From: Nocardia gamkensis NBRC 108242
GTDB lineage: Bacteria > Actinomycetota > Actinomycetes > Mycobacteriales > Mycobacteriaceae
Direction of reading: 5' to 3'
Assembly: GCF_001612985.1 (NCBI RefSeq)
Contig: NZ_BDBM01000023.1
Location: 62,001 to 126,000, forward strand
DNA: 64,000 bases
Part shown: positions 1 through 8,856 of the stretch, piece after piece
Layout of the letters: each line of letters starts with the position of its first letter
How positions within the stretch are numbered: position 1 is the first letter of the stretch
Notes under the pieces: generated by a model
The model's input: only the letters and a program-made list of their open reading frames with translations
Database searches by the model: none
Told to the model about the DNA's origin: nothing
Translations under genes and position numbers: made by a program

Positions 1-77
1 GAGAAGACCTCCACGGCGGCGTCGAGCATCTGCTGCTCGCGTACCGCCCGCGGAAGCCGCTTCGTACCGCCCGCCAT
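1..77 (-). CDS. TetR-family transcriptional regulator, N-terminal fragment
   Basis: Only the first 26 codons lie inside the window; the gene runs off the left edge. Reading leftward from the ATG at 77, the peptide starts MAGGTKRLPRAVREQQ and continues with LDAAVEVFS. This is the usual beginning of a TetR-family DNA-binding domain (basic arm, then the first helix with the A..VF pattern). It lies upstream of the LpqI-like gene on the same strand, and M. tuberculosis has a TetR gene (Rv0238) in the equivalent place. Its ligand and targets cannot be judged from this fragment. Confidence 0.75.
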   Translation of the reverse strand, partial: MAGGTKRLPRAVREQQMLDAAVEVF

Positions 78-176
78 CCACACTCCTACCACAGGTGAAT
101 CTCATATATTACTCCAAGGTAAGTTCCGGCGGTCCGATTTGCTCACCGGTCGCCCGACTCGGCCGTGCGGCGCGCC

Positions 177-1337
177 TCAGCAGCGCGGCAACGCACCCTT
201 GAACGCGGCCACACGCAACACCGACGCGTCCACCCGCGCCATCGGCAGCCGTCCGCTCGACACCGCCTGCTCCAGCCGGTCGAGCACCTGCGGCACCGCG
301 TCGGTGGTGATCCACAGGGCGCTGTCCGCACCGGCGACCAGCGCGGCTTCCACGGCGTCCTCGATCGACATCCGGCTGGTGATCGCGGCCATGCCGCCGA
401 GGTCGTCGGTGAAGATCGGGCCCTGGAACGGCGCGGCGCCGTAGCCGCTGCCGTCGCGCAGCAACCGCATCGCCTCCGGGCTGATACTGGCCGGGACATC
501 CGGGGTGGTCAGACCGGGCACGTCCAGGTGGCCGACCATCACGGCCGCGCCCGAGCCGATCAGGTTGCGGAACGGCATCAGGTCCACCTGCTGCATCTGG
601 TCCAGCGGTGGGGTGCGCACCGCGCCGGTGTGCGAGTCGCCGGATCCGGAGCCGTGACCGGGGAAGTGCTTCATCACGGTGCCGACGCCGACCTCGCGCA
701 TCGCGCGGATGTAGGCGTCCGCGTAGCGGGTGACGACGTTCGGATCGTCGGAGAAGGAGCGGTCGCCGATGACCGAGTCGTCCGGCTGGGAACTGACGTC
801 GACGTCGGGTGCGAAGTCCACCGTCACGCCGAGGTCCTTCAGCGCGCGGCCTCTGGTCACCGTCGCGTCGTAGAACTGCTCGGGGGTCATGGTCTGCGCC
901 GTTTCCCGCGCCGACGGAGCCGCGCCGATCAGGTCGCGCACCCGCGAGACTCGGCCGCCTTCCTCGTCGATGGTCACCATCAGCGGCACCTTGGCGGCTT
1001 GCTTCACCTGGGTGATCTGGCCGGAGGAGAGCAGCGCCTGGTCGGTCCATCCGCCCACGAAGATGCCGCCGATCTGCTCGTCGCGCACCACGTTCGTGGC
1101 GTCGTCGGCGCCGGTGACGCCGACCGTCAGCAACTGCGCGAGTTTCGCGCGGGTGGTGAACTGTGCGAGATACCCGGCGTTGCAGTCCGGCGGCGCCGCG
1201 CTGGTGACGGGAATCGCCGCGGTGGTCGCTTCGGGCGTGGTGGTGCTCGATGACGCCGACTCGGTGGAGCCGCCGTTCGAGCAGGCAGTCGCGACGGCGG
1301 CGAGAACGGTGAGGACGAGCAGAGGCGTCTTCCGCAT
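177..1337 (-). CDS. lpqI: LpqI/NagZ-like family 3 glycoside hydrolase lipoprotein
   Basis: Predicted beta-N-acetylglucosaminidase of glycoside hydrolase family 3, acting on muropeptides outside the membrane during peptidoglycan recycling. The ATG at 1337 gives 386 residues; a TTG three codons upstream (1346) is also possible. The first 19 residues form a lipoprotein signal ending in AVATAC (Cys19). Family motifs are KHFPGHG (about 223-229), DSHTG (about 234-238, the His/Asp dyad of NagZ-type enzymes) and FTDDLGG (about 309-315, with the probable nucleophile Asp). Length and lipobox fit M. tuberculosis LpqI (Rv0237), which sits beside the same TetR, DUF2613 and AftD genes. In this genome a stress-protein gene and an isochorismate synthase gene separate it from aftD. 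Confidence 0.9.
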   Translation of the reverse strand: MRKTPLLVLTVLAAVATACSNGGSTESASSSTTTPEATTAAIPVTSAAPPDCNAGYLAQFTTRAKLAQLLTVGVTGADDATNVVRDEQIGGIFVGGWTDQALLSSGQITQVKQAAKVPLMVTIDEEGGRVSRVRDLIGAAPSARETAQTMTPEQFYDATVTRGRALKDLGVTVDFAPDVDVSSQPDDSVIGDRSFSDDPNVVTRYADAYIRAMREVGVGTVMKHFPGHGSGSGDSHTGAVRTPPLDQMQQVDLMPFRNLIGSGAAVMVGHLDVPGLTTPDVPASISPEAMRLLRDGSGYGAAPFQGPIFTDDLGGMAAITSRMSIEDAVEAALVAGADSALWITTDAVPQVLDRLEQAVSSGRLPMARVDASVLRVAAFKGALPRC

Positions 1338-1870
1338 AGAGGTCAACCGTACTCGTGGTGACGTGCGCGACCGCAGTCGCTACGTCGCTACCCGACGGGT
1401 AACACACGCACCGGTACCGAATCGTTGTCTCGCACTCGGCCATACCGGACCGATGGGTCACCGCCTTGTCCGCATCGTGATTTCGGCGGTCGCCATTCGC
1501 CGGGCCTGCCCACACCCGCCGTCGCATGCCGACAACTCGCCCGGATGACTTCGCGCGGATCACGGTCGGTTGTCGTACCCGGCGACGCGGCCCGCTCGCC
1601 CAGTGGTTTCCAGCGGCACAGCCGAGTCGGACGCGGCGGGCACAGGCTCGCCCGGCCGGTGGTTTCCCGGCCGCACAGTCGAGTCCGACGCAGCGCAGCC
1701 CAGGTCACCGGGCCAGTAGTTCCGAGCGGCAAAAGAGAAGTCCGAGGCTCATCGACGTGACCATGAGGGGCCGACATTTACGCAGGTCACACCACTTGAC
1801 AAGCCGGTTCACCCGGGCCTGCGCGGGGTAATCTCGAGGTGTCGCCGTGTGTCTCCCTCAGGAGGTCATC
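1338..1870. other. Intergenic region between lpqI-like gene and usp
   Basis: About 530 bases between the divergent starts of the glycosidase and the universal stress protein. Open frames here are long only because of the GC content and match nothing I recognise. The right half holds a three-copy imperfect tandem repeat, listed separately. A TTGACA at 1795-1800 and a TAATCT near 1830 lie upstream of the stress-protein gene, but they are about 27 bases apart, too far for a standard promoter pair. The true promoters are not clear by eye. Confidence 0.6.
1598..1752. repeat. Three imperfect tandem copies of a 56-57 bp unit
   Basis: Copies start near 1598, 1654 and 1711. Each opens with a G[GC]CC[AG]GT[GA]GTT core, followed by a CGGC(A)CA-like block and then a GAGTC[CG]GA[CG]G-like block. 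Copies 1 and 2 are close to each other; copy 3 is more diverged. The period is not a multiple of three, so a coding repeat is unlikely. Function unknown. Confidence 0.7.
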
Positions 1871-2344
1871 GTGCCCTGCGATCTGATGCTCATCGCCTAC
1901 GACGGCTCCGAGAACGCCAAGCGGGCCGTCGAATACGCCGGACGATTCCTCAGCGCGAACCGCGCCGTCGTGCTGACCGCCTGGGAGCCCATGGTGCGTC
2001 AAGCCGCTCGCCTGTCCGGGCTGTCGGGTGTCATGCAACCGGAATGGGTGCCGGACGACGAGATCGAGGACATCGCCTACGTCGACGCGCGCGCCACCAA
2101 TGACGAGGGTGTGCGGCTGGCCGAAATGGCGGGCCTGAACGCCGAGGCGCGCACCGCGGAATGCACCACCACCATCTGGAACGCCATCGTCGATTGCGCC
2201 GACGAACTGGACGTCGACATCATCGTCGCGGGCACCCGGGGCGCCACCGGGATCCGCGCGCTGCTGCACAGCAGTGTCGCCGACGCCGTCCTCAGGCATT
2301 GCCATCGCCCGGTCCTGCTCGTACCGCCCGGCAAGAATTCCTGA
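1871..2344 (+). CDS. Universal stress protein (UspA family)
   Basis: Single-domain Usp of 157 residues. The GTG at 1871 is chosen because AGGAGG lies five bases upstream; an in-frame GTG at 1847 would place that ribosome binding site inside the gene. The N-terminus has the family pattern (LIAYDGSENAKRAVEYAG). The C-terminus has the nucleotide-binding loop GTRGATG followed by SSVADAVL and a PVLLV strand, so it resembles the ATP-binding subclass. Such proteins usually act in stress or dormancy responses. It stands alone, between the glycosidase and isochorismate synthase genes, an insertion relative to the M. tuberculosis order. Confidence 0.9.
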   Translation: MPCDLMLIAYDGSENAKRAVEYAGRFLSANRAVVLTAWEPMVRQAARLSGLSGVMQPEWVPDDEIEDIAYVDARATNDEGVRLAEMAGLNAEARTAECTTTIWNAIVDCADELDVDIIVAGTRGATGIRALLHSSVADAVLRHCHRPVLLVPPGKNS

Positions 2345-2413
2345 CCCGCGTCCGGCGTGAGATCTGGATCGCTCCACCGCGATGGGGCGCGGCGACGGGG
2401 CTAGGTTGGGGTC

Positions 2414-3508
2414 ATGGATGGGTTCCTGCTTGCTCGGGCCGACGGGGTTGTTCGGGGTCATGGGAGCCGGGTCTTCTTCGAGGACGCGCGACGAGCGCGG
2501 GCCGCGCTGCGGGACGGCCGGGCGCGGCTGGTGGTCGGTGCGCTGCCCTTCGATCCACGCGAGCCCGCGGCGCTGAGCGTGCCGGAGCGCGCCGTGCGCA
2601 CCGCGGGTCCGTGGCGGCCCGCCGCGCTGCCCGACCTGCCCGCGGTACGCGTGGTGACCGAGATACCGAGCCGGGCGGAGCATGTGGCGCGGGTGACCAA
2701 ATTGGTCGAGCAGCTCAACGATCCCGGGCAACCGTTGCGCAAGGTGGTCGCGGCGCGTTCGGTGCTGGCCGAGGCACAGTCCGCGCTCGACCCGGAGGTC
2801 GTCGCGGGGCACCTGCTGACCAGGCACCCGCACGCGAACGTCTTCGCGGTCGATCTCACTCCCGCCGGACGCCCCGGCGCGACGCTGGTGGGCGCGACGC
2901 CCGAAGTGCTGATCGCCCGGCAAGGCGACCTGGTGACCTTGCGCCCGCTGGCCGGCACCGCGCCACGGCTGCTCGATCACGGCGCCGATGCCGCGCAGGC
3001 CCGAGAACTGCTGGCCAGCACCAAGAATCGCGACGAGCACGCGTTCGTGATCGACTGGATCCGGGAGCGGCTCGGACCGGTCTGCGCCGAGCTGTCGATT
3101 CCGGAGAGCCCGGAGCTGGTCAGCACCCCCGAGGTGTGGCATCTGGCGACTCCGATCACCGGGCGCCTGCGCGACACCACGATCACCGCGCTGGACCTGG
3201 CGTTGCTGCTGCACCCCACGCCGGCGGTCTGCGGCACTCCCACCGATCTGGCGCTGGACGCCATCACGCACATCGAGGACGACCGCGGTTTCTACGGCGG
3301 CGCCGTCGGCTGGTGTGCCGCGGACGGCGACGGCGCCTGGGTGGTCGCCATCCGCTGCGCGGAACTCTCGGCCGACGGTCGTACGGTGCGGGCGTACGCG
3401 GGCGGCGGCATCGTCGCGGCCTCCGAGCCGCAGACGGAACTCGACGAGACCACCGCCAAACTGCGCACCCTGCTCGGCACGCTGCACTGCGCTCTTCCCA
3501 CCCACTGA
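2414..3508 (+). CDS. Isochorismate synthase (EntC/DhbC/MenF family)
   Basis: Chorismate-binding enzyme of 364 residues predicted to convert chorismate to isochorismate, the first step toward salicylate or dihydroxybenzoate siderophores, or menaquinone. Family signatures seen in order: KVVAARS, VGATPE, RPLAGTAPR, EHAFVIDWI, HPTPAVCGTP, DRGFYGGAVGW and AGGGIV with the downstream E..ET..K metal-binding pattern. Length fits a stand-alone isochorismate synthase rather than a salicylate synthase of MbtI type (about 450 residues). No other siderophore or menaquinone gene is next to it, so the pathway cannot be decided here. Confidence 0.9.
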   Translation: MDGFLLARADGVVRGHGSRVFFEDARRARAALRDGRARLVVGALPFDPREPAALSVPERAVRTAGPWRPAALPDLPAVRVVTEIPSRAEHVARVTKLVEQLNDPGQPLRKVVAARSVLAEAQSALDPEVVAGHLLTRHPHANVFAVDLTPAGRPGATLVGATPEVLIARQGDLVTLRPLAGTAPRLLDHGADAAQARELLASTKNRDEHAFVIDWIRERLGPVCAELSIPESPELVSTPEVWHLATPITGRLRDTTITALDLALLLHPTPAVCGTPTDLALDAITHIEDDRGFYGGAVGWCAADGDGAWVVAIRCAELSADGRTVRAYAGGGIVAASEPQTELDETTAKLRTLLGTLHCALPTH

Positions 3509-3658
3509 CGCACCCGCTTCGGAGTGGTCCGGCGCGTGGTCTACAGGGCCGGCCGACGCGTGCTCACCGGAGATTCCCCGGCCTGAACGCATACAAATAC
3601 CGGACGTCCTGCTAGGTTGGCCGGGAACGTGCCTGCATCGACGTATTGGAGTGCCGCG

Positions 3659-3829
3659 ATGAAGTTTGCTGTCCCGGGTGTTGCGAGTGCTGTCGCGGGC
3701 GCCGTGCTGGGCGTGCTCAGTGTCTTCCTCATCACCCTCGCGGTGCAGCAGAACTCGCGCCCGGAAATCGACCGTAGCGGCGACAAGGACTCCTCGCTGC
3801 TGAACAACGTTGAGTACGGCAGCCGCTGA
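3659..3829 (+). CDS. Small membrane/secreted protein, DUF2613 (Rv0236A-like)
   Basis: A 56-residue protein, mostly one hydrophobic N-terminal segment (VPGVASAVAGAVLGVLSVF) followed by a short polar tail. The ATG at 3659 is preferred because TTGGAG lies about eight bases upstream; an in-frame TTG at 3617 would add an unlikely leader. In M. tuberculosis a protein of this kind (Rv0236A) sits directly before aftD. Here its last 20 bases overlap the proposed aftD start, which suggests translational coupling. The function is unknown; the position suggests a partner or accessory of AftD. Confidence 0.8.
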   Translation: MKFAVPGVASAVAGAVLGVLSVFLITLAVQQNSRPEIDRSGDKDSSLLNNVEYGSR

Positions 3830-6800
3830 CCCGCTGACCTCCGCTTCAACCGCGAATTCGTTCGGATCTTCCGCGGCGCCGGGGCAGCACAGCACCGCGC
3901 CGCTGGGCAGACGTTGGTTCGCCGCGACCGTCCTCGCGGCGTTCCTGCTGACCTTCGTACAGGCGCCGGGACTCACGGTCGCCGACACGAAGTACGACCT
4001 GGCGCAGAATCCGCTCGGCTTTCTCGCGCGCGCCGCACATCTGTGGAGTAGCCAGGCGCCGATGGGCCAGGTGCAGAACCAGGCCTACGGATACTTCTTC
4101 CCACACGGCGCGTTCTTCTCGCTCGGTCATCTGCTGGGCGTGCCCGCCTGGGTGACGCAGCGGGTCTGGTGGGCGCTGCTGCTGCTCGCCGGTTTCTGGG
4201 GAATCGTGCGCCTGTGCGAGGCGCTCGGCATCGGGACGCGCGGGTCGCGGGTCGTCGCCGCGCTCGCGTTCGCGCTGTCGCCTCGGGTCCTGACCACCGT
4301 CGGGTCGATCTCCTCGGAGACGCTGCCGATGATGTTGGCGCCGTGGGTACTGCTCGCACCCGCCGCGCTCGGCGTCGCCGGGCGCGCCCGGCGGCGGGGC
4401 GGAGCGGAGTCGCCCGCGGGCAGTGCGCTGGCGCTCGCCCTGATGGGCTCGGTCAACGCGGTCGCGACGGTGGCCGCCTTCCTGCCCGCGCTGCTGTGGT
4501 GGGCGGCTGCCTCGCCTGCGCTCGCCCCGGCGCGACGCGGCTCCCCTCGGCCGGATCGCCGTTGGTGGCGTTTCACCGCGGCGTGGATTCCGCTGCTGGT
4601 GCTGGCCACGTTCTGGTGGGCGGTTCCGCTGCTGCTGCTGGGCAAGGTGAGTCCGCCGTTCCTGGACTACATCGAGTCGTCGGGGGTGACGACGCAGTGG
4701 GCCTCGCTGGGCGAGGTGCTGCGCGGCACCGACAGCTGGACCCCGTTCGTCTCGCCGGAACGTATCGCGGGCGCGGTATTGGTGACCCAGCCCGCGGCGG
4801 TGCTCGCGACCGGGCTGGTCGCGGCGGCGGGCATGGCCGGCCTGGCCCTGCGATCCATGCCGTACCGGGGCAGGCTCGTCCTGATCCTGTGTGTCGGGCT
4901 GGTCGGCATCTGCGCCGGATTCGTCGGTGAGCTGAGCGGCCCGTTCGCCGAGTCGGTACGCGTCTTCCTCGACTCCGGGGGCGCTCCGCTGCGCAACGTG
5001 CACAAGCTGGAGCCGCTGATCCGCATCCCGCTCGTGCTCGGGCTGGCGCAGTTGCTCGCCCGGGTTCCGCTGCCCGCCTCCGTACCTTTCCGGGTTTGGC
5101 GCGGCGCGTTCGCGCACCCGGAGCGGGACCGCGCGGTCGCGGTGGCGGCGCTGATCCTCACCGCGCTCGCCCTGTCCAGCTCACTGGCCTGGACCGGCAA
5201 GCTCGCGCCGCGCGGCGCCTACGACCGGGTCCCCGCGTATTGGCAGCAGACCGCGGACTGGCTCGCGAACAATGCCTCCGACACCCGTGCCCTGGTCGTG
5301 CCCGGCGCCCCCTTCGGTAGCCAAATCTGGGGACTCACGCGCGACGAACCGCTGCAAGCGCTGGCCCGGACGCCGTGGGCGATCCGCGACGCGGTGCCGC
5401 TGAACCCGCCCGGCACCATCCGCGCGATGGATTCGGTGCAGCGGCTCATCGCCGACGGCAGGCCCTCGGCGGGCTTGGCCGCGACGCTGAGCGCTCAGGG
5501 CATCGGCGTCGTCGTCCTGCGCAACGATCTCGACCCGGAGACCTCCCGATCGACTCGGCCGATGCTCGCCCACCAGGCGCTCGACGAGTCGCCCGGTCTG
5601 CGCAAGGTGGCCGAGTTCGGCAACCCGATCGAATCGGTGGTGCTCGCCGACGGCTTGGTGGCCGATGGCGACCTGCGCCCGCCGTATCCGGCGGTCGAGA
5701 TCTACCGGGTCGACGCGCCGGCGCTGGGCACGCCCGCCGAGGTGCGCGGCGGTACCGGTGCGCCGGAGGCGTTCCCCGGCGCGTATACCGTCCCGTTGGG
5801 CGATGTTCCGGTGATCCAGGGCGGACCCGAAGTGTTCGAGCGGATGCGCCGCGACCCTGCCGCCGCCCGGACGCCCGGCTTGCTCGCCGCCGACGCGATC
5901 GGGGCCGGGTTGCCGATCGGCCCCGTGACGGTCACCGATACGCCGATGGATCGCGAAGCCGATTTCGGCCGGGTGGACAACCACAACTCGGCGTTGCGCG
6001 CCCCCGACGACGCGCGCCGCACGCACAACCTGGTGCCCGACTATCCGGTACCCGGCGCGGAACTGGTGCGCGGCGAATGGTCCGGCGCCACCATCACCGC
6101 GTCCAGTTCGGCCGCGGACGCCACGCAGCTCGGCGGCGCGGCGCCGGGAAGCTCCACCGCGGCCGTCGTCGACGGCGATCCGGCCACCGCGTGGATCAGC
6201 AACGGCATCGAACGCGCGCTCGGACAGTGGCTGCGACTCGATCTCGACCATCCGATCCAGACCGGGCAGCTGAAACTGACCACCAGTTCGGCCGCCATCG
6301 GCGACCCGGTCAAATGGATCGAGGTGCGCACCGCGAACGGCACCGTCTCCGTCCGGGTGCCCGAACCCGGGGCGCCGGTCTCGGTTTCGCTTCCCGCCGG
6401 CCGCACGGAGTGGCTGACGATCACCGCCATTCGGACCGAAGGCGGCTCGGGTGGTGGGCAATTCGGCATCAGCGAACTCGCGCTGGACGACTATTCGGTG
6501 CGTAACGCGCCGGTCCGCGTCGACATCAGGCATCGGACCGTGGTTCCGTCCGCTCCAGCGGGCGCGCGACTGCGCGGCTGGGACCTCGGTCAGGAATTTC
6601 CCGGCCGCAGCGCGTGTTTCGATGCGCCCGACCGGGTGCGTTGCAGCAAAGGTCTCGCTTTGGCCCCGGAGGAACCCGGCACGTTCCAGCGCACCCTGAC
6701 CGTCCCGGAACCGATGTCGGTCGCACCGGAACTGACCGTCCGCACCAGGCAGGGCCCGGCCTTGGAAGCGCTGCTCACCGACCACGCCCGGCCGGTGGCC

Positions 6801-8219
6801 AGGGGCAAGGCCGACGTCGGCGACTTGCGCGGGGCCGCGTTCGCCGCGACCGACGGCGATCCGCGCACGAGCTGGACCGCGCCCGAGGCCTCGGTGCGCG
6901 AGCCGACCGGCGGCAGGCCGACGCTCACCCTCGAGCTGCCCGAGCCCACGCTGGTGACCGGCCTCGAGCTGACCCCCTCGCTCGGGGGCCTGCCCGCGAC
7001 GCCCACCTCGGTGACGGTGAATCTCGGGGACGGCCCGCAGGTGCGTGAACTCGAGGACGACGGCTCGGGCACACCCATCCGAATCTCCCTGCATCCCACC
7101 GTGACCGACCGCATCGAACTCAGCATGCGAACCTGGCGGCCGGTGCTGGACCGGACCGCGCTCGGGTTCGTCCAGACCCAGCCGCCCGGACTGGCGGAGG
7201 TGGCGGTGCTGGGACCGGACTACCCCCCGGCCGCCGCATTGGACCGCGAGATCACCGTGCCGTGCGCGCTGGGGCCGACGATCGATGCGGGCGGTCGGAC
7301 GCTGCGCACGTCGGTCACCGCCACCGTCGGCGAATTGCGCTCCGGCGCACCCGTTCCCGCCCGGGTGTGCACCGACGACGCGGGCGAGCCGGAGGCCGGG
7401 GCACCGGGCGAGATCGCGCTGCCGCAGGGCCGGGCCGACGTGGCGGTCGGGCCGACCGACCTGTTCTTCGTGGATCGGCTGCGTTTGCACCGAAGCGGGA
7501 CGGAAACCGCCCCGGCACCCGCGGTGGACGCGGGCACTCGACTGCTCGTGCTGCCGCTGAGCACCAACGTCGGATGGCGCGCGACCAGCGCGGACGGACA
7601 TGTGCTCGAACCGGTGGTGGTGGACGGCTGGCAGCAGGCCTGGCTGCTGCCAGCCGATGCCACCGGCCCGGTGACGATCGCTTTCCCGGACGACCGGTGG
7701 TACCGCCTCGGCATCTTCGGCGGCCTGCTGCTGCTCCTGCCGCTCGCGGTCCTGGCCTTCCCCCGCCGCGCGCGGCCGGGCACCACCCGGGCCGAGGCGG
7801 GCAGAGCGGAATCGGAGGTGCCCGCCGAGCAGCCGGATGCGAGCGCCGATGCTCGCGGTACCTGGGGCAGACGCTGGATGGGCGCGGTAGGGCTCACCGG
7901 TGCGGCCACCGTGATCGCGGGCCCGGTGGGTGCTGCCGCCACGGTGATCGCCTTGGCCGCAACCCGTTTCACGCGGTACGTCACCCCGCGTGCGCTCGTC
8001 GTCGTAGCGGGCGCGGGCACCATGCTCTCCGCCGCCGCACTGTCCACGGGTCCGTGGCGCTCGCAGGACGGTTATATGGGCGGCTCCGTGCTGGTGCAGC
8101 TGCCCGCATTGCTCGCGATCATCGCGGTGGGGATCGCGGCGCTGCCCCGGCCGAAGCACGCCGATCGGGCCGGTGCGAGCGGGGCGGACGAGCCGCATCC
8201 CCCGACGGTCGGGGACTGA
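3810..8219 (+). CDS. aftD: Alpha-(1->3)-arabinofuranosyltransferase AftD (DUF3367)
   Basis: Very large membrane enzyme (1469 residues) of the GT-C type that adds arabinofuranose branches to arabinogalactan and lipoarabinomannan from decaprenyl-phosphoarabinose. The N-terminal third is multi-membrane, with conserved AftD stretches such as ADTKYDL, NPLGFLARA, NQAYGYFFPHG and GHLLGVPAWVTQR. The periplasmic part has two discoidin-like carbohydrate-binding regions, each with a DGDP.T.W core (about residues 788-860 and 1012-1065). Hydrophobic segments return at the C-terminus (about 1300-1460). The start is uncertain: TTG at 3810 overlaps the DUF2613 gene and no ATG lies nearby; the membrane domain begins about 30 codons later. 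Length and context fit Rv0236c. Confidence 0.93.
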   Translation: MSTAAADPLTSASTANSFGSSAAPGQHSTAPLGRRWFAATVLAAFLLTFVQAPGLTVADTKYDLAQNPLGFLARAAHLWSSQAPMGQVQNQAYGYFFPHGAFFSLGHLLGVPAWVTQRVWWALLLLAGFWGIVRLCEALGIGTRGSRVVAALAFALSPRVLTTVGSISSETLPMMLAPWVLLAPAALGVAGRARRRGGAESPAGSALALALMGSVNAVATVAAFLPALLWWAAASPALAPARRGSPRPDRRWWRFTAAWIPLLVLATFWWAVPLLLLGKVSPPFLDYIESSGVTTQWASLGEVLRGTDSWTPFVSPERIAGAVLVTQPAAVLATGLVAAAGMAGLALRSMPYRGRLVLILCVGLVGICAGFVGELSGPFAESVRVFLDSGGAPLRNVHKLEPLIRIPLVLGLAQLLARVPLPASVPFRVWRGAFAHPERDRAVAVAALILTALALSSSLAWTGKLAPRGAYDRVPAYWQQTADWLANNASDTRALVVPGAPFGSQIWGLTRDEPLQALARTPWAIRDAVPLNPPGTIRAMDSVQRLIADGRPSAGLAATLSAQGIGVVVLRNDLDPETSRSTRPMLAHQALDESPGLRKVAEFGNPIESVVLADGLVADGDLRPPYPAVEIYRVDAPALGTPAEVRGGTGAPEAFPGAYTVPLGDVPVIQGGPEVFERMRRDPAAARTPGLLAADAIGAGLPIGPVTVTDTPMDREADFGRVDNHNSALRAPDDARRTHNLVPDYPVPGAELVRGEWSGATITASSSAADATQLGGAAPGSSTAAVVDGDPATAWISNGIERALGQWLRLDLDHPIQTGQLKLTTSSAAIGDPVKWIEVRTANGTVSVRVPEPGAPVSVSLPAGRTEWLTITAIRTEGGSGGGQFGISELALDDYSVRNAPVRVDIRHRTVVPSAPAGARLRGWDLGQEFPGRSACFDAPDRVRCSKGLALAPEEPGTFQRTLTVPEPMSVAPELTVRTRQGPALEALLTDHARPVARGKADVGDLRGAAFAATDGDPRTSWTAPEASVREPTGGRPTLTLELPEPTLVTGLELTPSLGGLPATPTSVTVNLGDGPQVRELEDDGSGTPIRISLHPTVTDRIELSMRTWRPVLDRTALGFVQTQPPGLAEVAVLGPDYPPAAALDREITVPCALGPTIDAGGRTLRTSVTATVGELRSGAPVPARVCTDDAGEPEAGAPGEIALPQGRADVAVGPTDLFFVDRLRLHRSGTETAPAPAVDAGTRLLVLPLSTNVGWRATSADGHVLEPVVVDGWQQAWLLPADATGPVTIAFPDDRWYRLGIFGGLLLLLPLAVLAFPRRARPGTTRAEAGRAESEVPAEQPDASADARGTWGRRWMGAVGLTGAATVIAGPVGAAATVIALAATRFTRYVTPRALVVVAGAGTMLSAAALSTGPWRSQDGYMGGSVLVQLPALLAIIAVGIAALPRPKHADRAGASGADEPHPPTVGD

Positions 8220-8337
8220 CGGTCCACACCGATCGACAACCCGACCGCCCCGGTCAGCGCGCACGCGAGGCGTTCCGCTCGACGAGGCGCGCATTCGCCG
8301 TGCGCCGCAAGCGCACTCGTTGCTAACGTGACCACGC

Positions 8338-8838
8338 GTGAACACCTGTGCCGAATGCGGTTTCGTCTACGACTTGGCTTCGGCGGCCGATGTGCCGTCG
8401 CTGGCGCGGGAGCACGCAGTGGAATACGCCGATCTGCTCGGCGCCGACATCGGCAAGTTACGCCGGCGGGGCAAGCCGGACGTGTGGTCACCGCTGGAGT
8501 ACGCCTGCCACGTGCGGGACGTACTGCTCGCCCAGCGCGAGCGCGTGCTGGCCGCGCGTCGTTCGGACAACCCGCCCGCTACCGCGATGGGCCGGGACGA
8601 GCGCGTCGAGCACGACGGATACGCCGAACAGAACCCCGCGGACGTTGCTCGCCAGATCCGCGACGCCGCCCTCCTGTTCGCGAACGTGCTGGAGCGACTC
8701 GGCGACGACGACTGGGAGCGGACCCTGGGCTTCCCCTATCCCGAACCCGCGGATCGTTCCCTGCGCTGGCTCGCCGTGCACACCCTGCACGAGCTGCGCC
8801 ATCACCTGCTGGACATGCACCGGCAACTCGACGGCTGA
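8338..8838 (+). CDS. DinB-superfamily metal-binding protein
   Basis: Protein of 166 residues with the four-helix DinB/maleylpyruvate-isomerase-like pattern. Candidate metal ligands are the His of ACHVRDVL (about 60) and the His cluster HTLHELRHH near 150-158. It begins with a CAECGF motif, a CxxC pair not usual for this fold. Members are often thiol-dependent transferases or hydrolases (mycothiol, bacillithiol), but the substrate here is unknown. The GTG start has no clear ribosome binding site; a TAACGT-type -10 sequence ends about 11 bases upstream, so the mRNA may be leaderless. It is an insertion between aftD and the acyltransferase relative to M. tuberculosis. Confidence 0.75.
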   Translation: MNTCAECGFVYDLASAADVPSLAREHAVEYADLLGADIGKLRRRGKPDVWSPLEYACHVRDVLLAQRERVLAARRSDNPPATAMGRDERVEHDGYAEQNPADVARQIRDAALLFANVLERLGDDDWERTLGFPYPEPADRSLRWLAVHTLHELRHHLLDMHRQLDG

Positions 8839-8856
8839 CTTCGCGCGGGCGGCAGA

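Noticed and set aside
109..1563. 484-residue minus-strand frame over the LpqI-like gene
   Set aside because: GC-rich shadow: almost entirely Arg/Gly/Ala, without any domain, while the overlapping frame encodes a clear family 3 hydrolase.
1388..1777. 129-residue frame on the minus strand between lpqI-like gene and usp
   Set aside because: It covers the tandem repeat with a period not divisible by three, is Arg/Pro-rich and matches no family.
1795..1835. TTGACA and TAATCT as a promoter of usp
   Set aside because: The elements are about 27 bases apart, too far for a standard sigma-70 promoter.
5181..8345. 1054-residue minus-strand frame opposite aftD
   Set aside because: Same kind of shadow frame; no recognisable motif and opposite a conserved gene.
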